Shown in pieces: positions 31,257-39,487 of a stretch of DNA of 64,000 nucleotides. Under the pieces are notes generated by a model. That model was not told where the DNA came from. It ran no database searches and saw only the letters and a program-made list of their open reading frames with translations. The stretch's first letter is position 1. Every line of letters starts with the position of its first letter. This DNA is from Symsagittifera roscoffensis (lineage: Eukaryota > Xenacoelomorpha > Acoela > Convolutidae): positions 20,314,914-20,378,913 of the forward strand of contig NC_087068.1 of the NCBI RefSeq assembly GCF_963678635.1, written 5' to 3'. A program made the position numbers and the translations under genes.

Positions 31257-33541
31257 TGGACCAAAGCTATATTGGTCGTTGGATCGTGCGCCTGGATGGA
31301 TACCACATGATCATAGAGCACCGTACCCGTGACAAGCACCAGAACGCAGATAGCCTCAGTAAAAAGACAGAATTTTATGAGCGCCTCGAGGAGAAGCAGG
31401 CTAACCAATCAGAGATCAAAGACGGGTTTTCCTTTCTGGATAAAGAAACCTACGACAAGCTGCCACTTACTAGGTGTTTAGACAAGTCGGGACATCCTAT
31501 ACCTGGACACCCTGATCTTCCAGTGGAGACGGCCGCGGAGATAAAGCTTTTAGCCAGAGGCGAGCCCGTTCCGTTGGATCTGCTAGTCCGATCCAACTTG
31601 GTACAGCAAGAACTAACCAGGCTGGGTATAAACAGCATGGCTCTATTGAACAAGACGGTGAACGTGGCGCCGGACGTCATGGGAAAACTGCGTGACTTAT
31701 TGGACAGGGAAGTGGATAGGCATGGTCGCGAATGGATGGAGACCATGCAGCGGTTGACTGTCACCGAGAGAACAGAGAAGAGGCCAGTGTCCATTCGCAG
31801 CCGAGGCGTTGAATGGGATTGCAGGTCGATTGTCAACCAGCTGGTGAGCTCGATGCCGAAGGAAGTCTTGTTGAGAACTTCGTTCACTGAATATGGAACA
31901 CTGAATCAGAACCAAACTACTGAGGAAGTCAGGATCAGGTCGAAATCTAGCTTCACGAGGAGAGTGCACTTCACGGATGCAAAAGAGGAATACGAGCCGA
32001 GCCCAGATTGTTTGTCCGTGGACGAGACAATGTCCGAGGAGTCTGATACCTTCGAGCCAGTCAAGGACGACTCGTCTGAGGAGTCGGACACCTTTGAGCC
32101 CGTGCAGGACGACTTGTCCGGGGAGAGGTTGACTAGACCACCTAGGGGCAAAATTTTGTCCGGGGAGTCGGGTTCAAAGCGACCGATGGACAGAGTTTTG
32201 TCCGGGGAGTCGAGAAACATCTCAAACAACTTGGAGTATGATGTTGGAGAATCAGTCGACTCAAGTGTTGACTCGGGAACCCAGTCCTGGGACAACACGT
32301 CTGAAACAACTTCCAATTTCGATCTGTCAGAAATCGCAATCCACTCCTTATTGGTAGACTGGAAGCAGCGTGGGCTGGACCGGGAAACACATCAGGATCC
32401 AGACAGGGACAGATACACCTCAGATGAAGAGGGCACTGTGGTAGATAATGCCGCGGACGAGCTCGAGCTGATAGCAGTTTCGAAACGCCCAGCCAGATTG
32501 CTGCCACATGGTACGGTCGTCCGTACCAATCTGGAACCATCTGTGCAGGAAGCGACGCCTTTGAAAAAGATATGGTGTGTCAAGCTGATGGACGATGCTC
32601 ATGCTCCGGAGATAATGAGTGGGCAAATGAACGTGGTGAAGACATATTTGAAAGCCAGGTACAGGCTGTCGGATCTCCTAAGTGCTCAACGAAATGACAG
32701 AATGACGAGCAGTCTGAAGAGATGGATCGAGAATGGAGCACCAGACAAGGGAGATTTGGAAGAAGACAGCTACAAAATCCTGAAGCAATTCTACCTGAAG
32801 CGAAACAACTTGTTGTACCTGAACAAGGACGGAATCGTAGCCTGCAAACGAAAAGAGGAGGACAAGGTCCTTTATAAATACAATTCAATAGTGTTACCAC
32901 AGTTGTACCAGACCGAATTGCTCTTTCGTTCACATGATCAGATGGGTCATCAAGGCGTAGACAAAGTATACAACAGGATACAGAAACGATTCGAATGGCC
33001 GGGATTGAAGAAGGCTTGTGAGAAATGGATAGCCGCATGCCTGTCTTGTCAACAGGCAAAGGATCCCAGGAAACTAAGGTTCCCCCTACAGTCAATAGAG
33101 TCGTCAGGTTTCAACGAAGTGGTGCAAATTGATCATCAGAAAATCTGCATGACAGCAACGGGCTATAATCAGGTGCTGGTAATGATAGACCATTTTACGA
33201 AGTATGCGGAGGCAGCACCCTGCATGACAGCATCGGCGGAAGAAACATGCAATCATCTGATAAATGTATGGATAGCGAGGCATGGCTGCCCCATCACGTT
33301 CCAATCGGACAATGGCAAAGCATTCGTGGGCGATCTCACGAAGGAGTTGATGAAGAGGTCGCAGGTAGCGCAGGCCCACTCGACCACTTATCATCCGCAA
33401 ACGAATGGCCTAGTCGAGAGGCAAAATCGCACACTGGTATCCATGCTGAGAGTCTATTGCTCGCGTTACATGGATGACTGGGACAAGCACTTGCCGCAAG
33501 TGATGGGTGCTTACAACAGCACGGAGCATTCCACCACGTGA
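31253..33541 (+). CDS. pol: Pol C-part: RNase H end, acidic linker, integrase
   Basis: 762 codons in the -1 frame relative to the preceding pol ORF. Residues 1-40 complete RNase H. About 50-440 is an unusually long linker, part of it acidic repeats (EESDTFEPV twice, LSGE three times, about 250-320). Integrase follows: zinc-binding His561, His566, Cys596, Cys599 in an HHCC module, then the catalytic triad Asp627, Asp686, Glu722 (35 residues between the last two) with FQSDNGKAF and HPQTNGLVERQN. The frame is closed by TGA at 33539-33541 in the middle of the integrase (AYNSTEHSTT). The next sense codons continue the same domain, so this is a premature stop. Integration function in this copy would need readthrough. 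Confidence 0.88.
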   Translation: MMDQSYIGRWIVRLDGYHMIIEHRTRDKHQNADSLSKKTEFYERLEEKQANQSEIKDGFSFLDKETYDKLPLTRCLDKSGHPIPGHPDLPVETAAEIKLLARGEPVPLDLLVRSNLVQQELTRLGINSMALLNKTVNVAPDVMGKLRDLLDREVDRHGREWMETMQRLTVTERTEKRPVSIRSRGVEWDCRSIVNQLVSSMPKEVLLRTSFTEYGTLNQNQTTEEVRIRSKSSFTRRVHFTDAKEEYEPSPDCLSVDETMSEESDTFEPVKDDSSEESDTFEPVQDDLSGERLTRPPRGKILSGESGSKRPMDRVLSGESRNISNNLEYDVGESVDSSVDSGTQSWDNTSETTSNFDLSEIAIHSLLVDWKQRGLDRETHQDPDRDRYTSDEEGTVVDNAADELELIAVSKRPARLLPHGTVVRTNLEPSVQEATPLKKIWCVKLMDDAHAPEIMSGQMNVVKTYLKARYRLSDLLSAQRNDRMTSSLKRWIENGAPDKGDLEEDSYKILKQFYLKRNNLLYLNKDGIVACKRKEEDKVLYKYNSIVLPQLYQTELLFRSHDQMGHQGVDKVYNRIQKRFEWPGLKKACEKWIAACLSCQQAKDPRKLRFPLQSIESSGFNEVVQIDHQKICMTATGYNQVLVMIDHFTKYAEAAPCMTASAEETCNHLINVWIARHGCPITFQSDNGKAFVGDLTKELMKRSQVAQAHSTTYHPQTNGLVERQNRTLVSMLRVYCSRYMDDWDKHLPQVMGAYNSTEHSTT
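32114..32209 (+). promoter_or_regulatory. Three internal polypurine-tract-like motifs
   Basis: TTGTCCGGGGAG occurs at 32114-32125, 32156-32167 and 32198-32209, spaced exactly 42 bp apart, inside the acidic pol linker, where it encodes LSGE. The same 12-mer forms the real polypurine tract next to the 3' LTR (45323-45334). The motifs may be coding-repeat coincidence or extra plus-strand primer sites. Confidence 0.45.
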
Positions 33542-34684
33542 ATAAGTCCGCACATGATGTTAACGGGTCATGAAAAAGCGCTCCCGTTGACGTTTTTCTA
33601 CCCTGAATATGAGGGGAAGAGGACAGCACCGCAAACGTACGTGCGGGATGTTATTAGAAGACAGCAGGACCTCAATGACTTATGCAGGAGGAATACGCAA
33701 CAGGCGCAGATTAGACAAAAAAGGAGGTTTGACAAAAGGACAGCTGATGCGAAGGGCTACTCAGTTGGCGACTACGTCTGGGTGTTCCAGGAAGTGGTTC
33801 CACCAAAAGGAACCAAGAAATTATTAAAGAAATGGCGTGGTCCATTTCAGATAACAGAGGTACACCAAGGAGGTCGTTTTTATCGGCTGAGCACTGGAAG
33901 AGCGGCTCATTACGAGAATATCAAACCCCACAATGCCTCGTCAGAGGATTGGTGCATCCCAGCGGACATGCAAGAGGGAGACTATTTGATAGTGGATCCT
34001 GCTTGTGAAGTGAATGAAAGGGGTACTCGCGACAAGAACGACGGGAATGAGGTGGTGGACGATTGCGATCTACCACTGGATCTCGAGTTGACCGAGCGAG
34101 TAGAGGTGGACGATGAAACTCTACCTTATGCCAAAGAAGACTGGGACTGCGCGGAACAAACCGAAATTGACAAAGGAATACAGCCTGACTTTCCTCTCAC
34201 TATGGAAACACGCCAAAGCAAGAGAGGAAAAAACCAGAAGAAATACAATCCGTACGGCGAGGACTTCGTTGTAGACAGGATAGTAGTAAGTGATGTCATG
34301 GACTCGCTGGTGGGACTGGACGAAGTGGCGATGCTAGAAGAAATCGACCTTGTGAACGATATGGATCAAGATTGGATCGACAATCGATCAGAACCGGAAG
34401 TGGAGTTCGAACCAGAAGCGGAAGAGACTCATGAGCAAGAACTAACAAACTTGCGCGTGCTCGAATGGCTCCATGATCTGCCGACAGATCCAAAAGAGAC
34501 GATCCTGACGATTCAGGACGTCGATAGAGACGGCGTCAAATACATCAGTCATGACAATACCGAGTCCAACTGGGTCGCCCCAGATGGTCCTCTACGTGTT
34601 CCACAATCCAACCTCGATCTCCTAGACTTTGGGCGATCGACGGGGACGTCGATGGATATTTTTGTCCGGGGAGTGGGGGTATGA
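33542..34684 (+). CDS. pol: Integrase C-terminal region, in frame behind a premature TGA
   Basis: The same frame continues from 33542 (first ATG 33554) for 376 codons. It contains the integrase DNA-binding/GPY-type region (YSVGDYVWVFQE, KKWRGPFQITEV, FYRLSTGRAAHYENIKPH). A charged 230-residue tail of unknown role follows. The final codons overlap a purine-rich tract (TTGTCCGGGGAGTGGGGGTA) and end at TGA 34682-34684. Downstream of this TGA the same frame stays open through the macro-domain ORF. Confidence 0.85.
   Translation: MSPHMMLTGHEKALPLTFFYPEYEGKRTAPQTYVRDVIRRQQDLNDLCRRNTQQAQIRQKRRFDKRTADAKGYSVGDYVWVFQEVVPPKGTKKLLKKWRGPFQITEVHQGGRFYRLSTGRAAHYENIKPHNASSEDWCIPADMQEGDYLIVDPACEVNERGTRDKNDGNEVVDDCDLPLDLELTERVEVDDETLPYAKEDWDCAEQTEIDKGIQPDFPLTMETRQSKRGKNQKKYNPYGEDFVVDRIVVSDVMDSLVGLDEVAMLEEIDLVNDMDQDWIDNRSEPEVEFEPEAEETHEQELTNLRVLEWLHDLPTDPKETILTIQDVDRDGVKYISHDNTESNWVAPDGPLRVPQSNLDLLDFGRSTGTSMDIFVRGVGV
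34662..34684 (+). promoter_or_regulatory. Internal polypurine tract at the pol end (vestigial or central)
   Basis: TTGTCCGGGGAGTGGGGGTA followed by TGA. It is more purine-rich than the terminal one and is followed by TATGAC, the way the B and B' LTRs begin. It sits where an ordinary gypsy element of this type would end, with the accessory block beyond it. Confidence 0.5.
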
Positions 34685-35281
34685 CTCACCCACACCGAAA
34701 ATCTGATAATAAAAAAATTGAAATCGGCAAGAGAAACCGGAGAACTAGAGACAGAGGGCGAGAACGCTAAAAAACCGCCTTTTGGACGAATCTTTGAGTC
34801 GTATTTTGATCTACCGAACCATTATTCGAACAATATCGTCATAACGGACAGCGATTTCATACTCACGGAACGCACGTGCGCCATAGCGATAACCGCGGAC
34901 GTAAGCTTCAAAACAGCACTAGCGGCTGACTTCAAGAGAGAGTATAAAAATATCGAGTTTTTGTGGAAGCAGAGGCCTGGTGTGGGAGGGATGATAGCGC
35001 TGCCCCCTGTCGCATCACAGATACCAGGGAAATGTTTGTGTTTTTTGATTACGAAAGCTACTGATAGGCAACACGTGAATCCGGAGAGCTTGGTATTGGC
35101 CTTGACTCGACTTAGGGATTTCCTGGTTGAGAGAGGTGTGACCTCTCTCTCGTTGCCAGTATACGATCCTAATAGGGGAAAGCTACATCCGAGAGAGTTG
35201 TACGCACTTGTACATGTGATATTTTCAGAGACTGACATAGAAGTTTACTTACATAAAAAATACTATCTGAGCATATGCTAA
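34685..35281 (+). CDS. Macro-domain protein, in frame with pol behind one UGA
   Basis: The frame is open from just after the pol TGA to 35281 (198 codons). It has no ATG before about residue 100, so it is not obviously an independent gene. The core from about residue 55 resembles small macro domains of the OARD1 type: CAIAITADVSFKTALAADFK, GGMIALPPV, LCFLITKATDRQHVNPESL, LVLALTRLRDFLVERGVTSLSLP and FSETDIEVYLHKKY. That family binds ADP-ribose and can remove ADP-ribosyl or O-acetyl-ADP-ribose groups. The usual IGCGLD-type loop after the Leu-Pro block is replaced by VYDPNRGKLH, so catalysis is doubtful. The leaky stop context UGA-C suggests readthrough from pol. The macro assignment is by pattern recall. 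Confidence 0.68.
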   Translation, partial: LTHTENLIIKKLKSARETGELETEGENAKKPPFGRIFESYFDLPNHYSNNIVITDSDFILTERTCAIAITADVSFKTALAADFKREYKNIEFLWKQRPGVGGMIALPPVASQIPGKCLCFLITKATDRQHVNPESLVLALTRLRDFLVERGVTSLSLPVYDPNRGKLHPRELYALVHVIFSETDIEVYLHKKYYLSIC

Positions 35282-35725
35282 GAGTTGCGCTCGGCGGTAA
35301 GTGGTTTTTATTAAGTTAACTTGACAGAGATTAGGATTAAGTTTAGATTAGGATTAAGTTTTTATATGATAGTATAGGTGTGTGATGTTTATGTGTCTAT
35401 GTTATGCTATTGTTATGATAGGTTTTATGTTTGTGTCATAAAAGACCTGGGGCACTCCAGGTCATCAAGGTGACAGCGCACATTCGTGCTACTCTGACAA
35501 AGGTAAAGGTGGACGATCCACCTTGGTGCTAAAATTTTAAATCAGAATTGTGAAAAGAATTTCAATGGAGAGTTTTAAAGAATTGATTGATGTTGTATCC
35601 AAAAATGATGGTTCTAAGTCGCGACTTGTTTTTTAGAACTTGATTGATCAGAAATTGTTTATTGAATTCATTGAATCAAACGAAGAAATTACACGACACG
35701 ACAAGAAGAATCAACACGATAAGAA
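35282..35725 (+). other. Spacer between macro ORF and ORF-I
   Basis: 444 nt without a long frame. A consensus splice donor GTAAGT starts at 35297 and a good acceptor (CTTGTTTTTTAG) ends at 35636. Two small hairpins lie near 35447-35466 (GACCTGG/CCAGGTC) and 35505-35525 (AAGGTGGA/TCCACCTT). It may carry signals for a spliced or subgenomic mRNA for ORF-I; this is inference. Confidence 0.4.
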
Positions 35726-38700
35726 ATGGGTGACACGAACGAACTCATGGAATTCCTCTCAGCGAGTCTAGGAGCGACTCTAGACGAGATCTATCAGCGG
35801 CTGATCGATTGTGATTTCACACGAGAAGACCCGGGGTTGGCGATGTTTGTGGTCGCACTCCTCAATGCACTAGGACGAGAGGGTCGAGGGAATCGCCCTA
35901 CAGAAGTCGTGTTGATGTTGGCCTTCGGTGAGTCCGGGACCGCCGAGAGAGGCCGAAACCGATTGATGAGATGGAGGCGTGGAGAAATGTCTGGCCACGA
36001 CCTGGCTCGTGAGCCAGGACTAGGTGAGCAAAGGGACCACCGGCTAGGTGAGATGCCCTTACCCGTCCAACCTGCGCAGCCACTCATCGGAGCGAAGAGA
36101 CAACGTGATGGGCCAGGCCCGTCACACTCGGTCGACTCTCTAACAGCTGCTCCTCCCCCGAAGAGAGTGAGAGTGAGCGAGATAGAGATCCAGACGTCGG
36201 AGACGATTGAGACACTGGAGAAGAAGGAGAGAGATCAGAGCGAGCTGTGTGCCAAATTTCAGGAGTACAGGGCGATAGCTCGAGAGAGACACGAATGGAA
36301 AAAGAAATTTGAAGATCTGCAGGTGGCCTACAAGGAGGATGAGATAAAGCACCTGAAGGAGCTGTATATGGCGAAGGTGAGCCAAGTGTCACCGGAAGTC
36401 CTAGCGAGCATGAGATCCTCGGAGGGATCCAACGACACGCGCCCCAAGACAACAGCGCAGGAGCTATGCGCATCGAGAGGACCTGAGGTTCTGGATTTGC
36501 GTGCATCAAGGGGGCCCGAGGCTCCTCAGCAGACACGAACGGCTGGTTCGAGTCAAAGGTTCACGATACCAGACCCTTCTGACACCTATCTAGCTCCTCA
36601 ATTCCAGGAATCATTTAACCAAGTGGCCAGAGCCGCAATGGATGAGATCAACAGAGGCACTGAGCGGACACTGGTTAGGATCGTTCCTTCCCAACGTCGT
36701 GATCATTCATCAAATAGCTCGGAGCGAACAACCCGCACGATAGCGTGTTCTGCGCCTGGTGGAGTCTTTGAGAAGTCTCGCGTGGTAGACATCAGGAAGA
36801 ATATGATGGCACGTCATCAGTTCACGCAAGTGCCAGCCGAGCATCCTCGAGCCTGCCTGAATGACATGAGCTGGAACCCCGCCACGAACGACCAGGTATT
36901 TCCCCCAGGGAGTCGCCATTTGATCATTGGAGACACTTTGGTGAGAGATCTGAATGAGATCTTCGTCTATGGTCAGACTACCATTCTGTCCTTTGGAGGA
37001 GCCTCAGTGGCTCAGGTCATCAAAATGATGGAATTCCAGAGCGAGGATCATCTGGATACATTAATAATAATGCTGGGGACCAATGACGTCTCGAGAGCCC
37101 CCGTGACTCCGGAGAACAAGTGGGAACCTCTATTGGTGTGTCTCTTGAACGAATTGAAAGAAAAGTACAGACCCAAGCTCGTGATCTTGTGCACGATACC
37201 ACCAAATCCTTTGGTGGGCACCATAGCTGCAGATTTCATGAATGGCAACGTGACGCGGTGGAATGAAATGACCCGCAGTCTGGTGAGAAACAACCCTGGC
37301 GAGTTGCGACTCCTGGATCTCGAGAACATGCTGCGCATGACTGACCACATCGCGCTCACTAAAGATGGAGTGCACTTCAATACCCAACGAGGGAGGCATT
37401 GGATTAATGATGTGTTTCAGACGCAATTGAGGGAAGCGGAGCAAGAGTCGAGGGCGACCGGTTCTTTGGCTCGGACCAATTCGACCGGAGGGAGTAGAAT
37501 AAGGGCAACCGTGCCCGAATCCCTTGCCAACCGCCTAGGGCCCTTGGCAACGGAGACGGTTGGAGCCGCAACCGTTGCTCCAAGTTCAAACGTGAGAGAC
37601 AGGCTAGGGACTGCTCCTCCTCCCAGGCCGCAATCGATTGGAAGCCGACTCGGCAGATCGGTGGAACAGAACAACAGGAATAACTCCCAGACCGCGTCTA
37701 GGAGGAACGATCCGCCTGCCACGACAAATCCTGCTTCGACAACAGGACCGTCTTCAAGTACCGTGCCAGCGGAGGGAATCGAATCAGGCAGCAGGCTGCT
37801 TTGGAATAGATCAGATCCTAGTCATTGGGGTCAGTATAAGACGGACATGTCGGCGAAGTTGAACATGAACACCTTGACGTGTCGGGAGGACGTGATGAGA
37901 ATGACTGGCGGAGAAAGTCCCACAGTATCGCGACTCTATCGGATACCGGGCGTGGATTGGCTGCTAGCAGAGCAGGAGAAATTCAGCTCCTCGACCTCAC
38001 TCCGACATGTAGACTTGAATGGATTACCTCATGACAATACCTTTGGACCTTTGAACACCCGGTCGCTCACCGATGTTCGAGATAGGACCCGGGAAAGGAC
38101 ACCACCTGCTCGCAAGGGCAAATTCCAGACAGAGAACAAGCCCAATAACAAGCATCACAAGATGTACAGGCAGTTTGCTAAACCACCCGGTCAGACGCCT
38201 GGCGAGTATTCAAGGGACTACACCCGAACGACAACGGTGGTTGGAGACGATAAGAGATATGGGAAACTGAAGGCCCCAATAGGCGATGGCCTTTTTGCAG
38301 CTTATGATCCCTTGGATATGAAGGCTGCCAAGTATCTGATTGTGGCCGGCTCCGATTATCTCTACACGCCCCGTTCTCTATTCTGGCCCGATGTTATTTT
38401 CTTGACGGCACCTAAATTGGACTGGGGACAAGCAATCGGCATGATGATAAGTGTGCGAAGGGTGGTCAGTATGGAGCCACAGGTAATAGTAGTTGCAGGC
38501 TCAAATTATCATCTGCAAAGCAGGGGCTTATTGTCACGTCTGACGGATGGGTCGATCCCGAGTAACGAGGTTATAGGGGAGGCGATAATGACACTGCTCT
38601 CGGCGATGGCCGAGGTAGAGGCAGCAGCAAGACAACGCTTCACCATGAATGTGGTGAAGGTGATCTTTGTATTGTCACCAGGCTACGCTGCGTTGCCAGA

Positions 38701-39487
38701 ACCCCTTCAATTTGTGTACACAATGGTCACAACGATAGCAGAGGGGATATTCAACGTGATAATTCCTGCCCCGAACAGAGTAGTAGACCCAGATAATTAC
38801 TACCCATCCCGATCTGAGCTTCCCGCTGTTTGGGCTGACATTTCCAATGCCATACAAGGGCTCAGAGATTGTAGCACAACTCGGTTGGTGCTAGATGAAA
38901 TTCTGGGGTTGGAGCTGTCCAACTTCGCCAGATTACTGAAGTTAAGACCAGGGGTAGATGACGATCATCTGTTAGTACAACAGGTGGCTGATGATCTCTG
39001 GTTCAGACAGATGGATCATGCAGAGAATGAGCAGGGAAGGATGATCAGAAAGAACATGACGTCAGCGGAGGAGGACCTCATGGCAATGGCTTTGCGTACG
39101 AAGCCGCACAACAACGTATGGTTGTATTTGTCACCGAGGCTGTGCACCTTGGGTGAGGACGCGTTCGAGCATGCGCCGGCAATAATTAAAGAGATACAGG
39201 TGTATCTAAAGAATCTATTTGATGCCCGGGAGTTAGCTGGAGGCAAGATGTTGAAACTGATGCAAGACGTAAACACGATGTCGCTGGACAAGTTCCAAGC
39301 TGACGTGCTGGCCACGAAGGCACAGTATGAACGATCAGATGCTATCTTGGGTGGAATGGGAGTGGGATGGACGCCATCTTTCCTATCGACGTGCTATCCG
39401 AAGGCATCTAGGAACCTGATTCGTCAAGGACATCAGGAAGTTGTCGATTGGCCTGGTGCTAGCCTTATACGTGACATTTGGTCATGA
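35726..39487 (+). CDS. ORF-I N-part: unknown giant accessory protein with SGNH-like domain
   Basis: A 1253-codon frame starting ATG 35726. Residues 1-100 are unknown. Basic nuclear-signal-like clusters (KRQR, PPPKRVRV) lie near 130-155. A coiled coil lies at about 165-225. An SGNH/GDSL-hydrolase-like domain spans about 395-560, with block I GDTLVRD (402-408), FGGASVAQ, block III LGTNDVSR (450-457) and block V DGVHF (547-551). The usual nucleophilic Ser of block I is Thr404. A low-complexity Ser/Arg/Pro stretch follows (about 570-700). Then comes a conserved globular region also seen in element B (SLFWPDVI, LSPGYAALP, LPAVWADISNA, DLWFRQM). No membrane segment or signal peptide is evident. The frame ends at 39487 only because of a frameshift; the homologous element-B frame runs on. 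Function unknown. Confidence 0.72.
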   Translation: MGDTNELMEFLSASLGATLDEIYQRLIDCDFTREDPGLAMFVVALLNALGREGRGNRPTEVVLMLAFGESGTAERGRNRLMRWRRGEMSGHDLAREPGLGEQRDHRLGEMPLPVQPAQPLIGAKRQRDGPGPSHSVDSLTAAPPPKRVRVSEIEIQTSETIETLEKKERDQSELCAKFQEYRAIARERHEWKKKFEDLQVAYKEDEIKHLKELYMAKVSQVSPEVLASMRSSEGSNDTRPKTTAQELCASRGPEVLDLRASRGPEAPQQTRTAGSSQRFTIPDPSDTYLAPQFQESFNQVARAAMDEINRGTERTLVRIVPSQRRDHSSNSSERTTRTIACSAPGGVFEKSRVVDIRKNMMARHQFTQVPAEHPRACLNDMSWNPATNDQVFPPGSRHLIIGDTLVRDLNEIFVYGQTTILSFGGASVAQVIKMMEFQSEDHLDTLIIMLGTNDVSRAPVTPENKWEPLLVCLLNELKEKYRPKLVILCTIPPNPLVGTIAADFMNGNVTRWNEMTRSLVRNNPGELRLLDLENMLRMTDHIALTKDGVHFNTQRGRHWINDVFQTQLREAEQESRATGSLARTNSTGGSRIRATVPESLANRLGPLATETVGAATVAPSSNVRDRLGTAPPPRPQSIGSRLGRSVEQNNRNNSQTASRRNDPPATTNPASTTGPSSSTVPAEGIESGSRLLWNRSDPSHWGQYKTDMSAKLNMNTLTCREDVMRMTGGESPTVSRLYRIPGVDWLLAEQEKFSSSTSLRHVDLNGLPHDNTFGPLNTRSLTDVRDRTRERTPPARKGKFQTENKPNNKHHKMYRQFAKPPGQTPGEYSRDYTRTTTVVGDDKRYGKLKAPIGDGLFAAYDPLDMKAAKYLIVAGSDYLYTPRSLFWPDVIFLTAPKLDWGQAIGMMISVRRVVSMEPQVIVVAGSNYHLQSRGLLSRLTDGSIPSNEVIGEAIMTLLSAMAEVEAAARQRFTMNVVKVIFVLSPGYAALPEPLQFVYTMVTTIAEGIFNVIIPAPNRVVDPDNYYPSRSELPAVWADISNAIQGLRDCSTTRLVLDEILGLELSNFARLLKLRPGVDDDHLLVQQVADDLWFRQMDHAENEQGRMIRKNMTSAEEDLMAMALRTKPHNNVWLYLSPRLCTLGEDAFEHAPAIIKEIQVYLKNLFDARELAGGKMLKLMQDVNTMSLDKFQADVLATKAQYERSDAILGGMGVGWTPSFLSTCYPKASRNLIRQGHQEVVDWPGASLIRDIWS

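Noticed and set aside
34685-35281. Reading the 3' genes as an envelope gene
   Set aside because: No signal peptide, membrane anchor or furin-like site is visible in the macro ORF, ORF-I or ORF-II.
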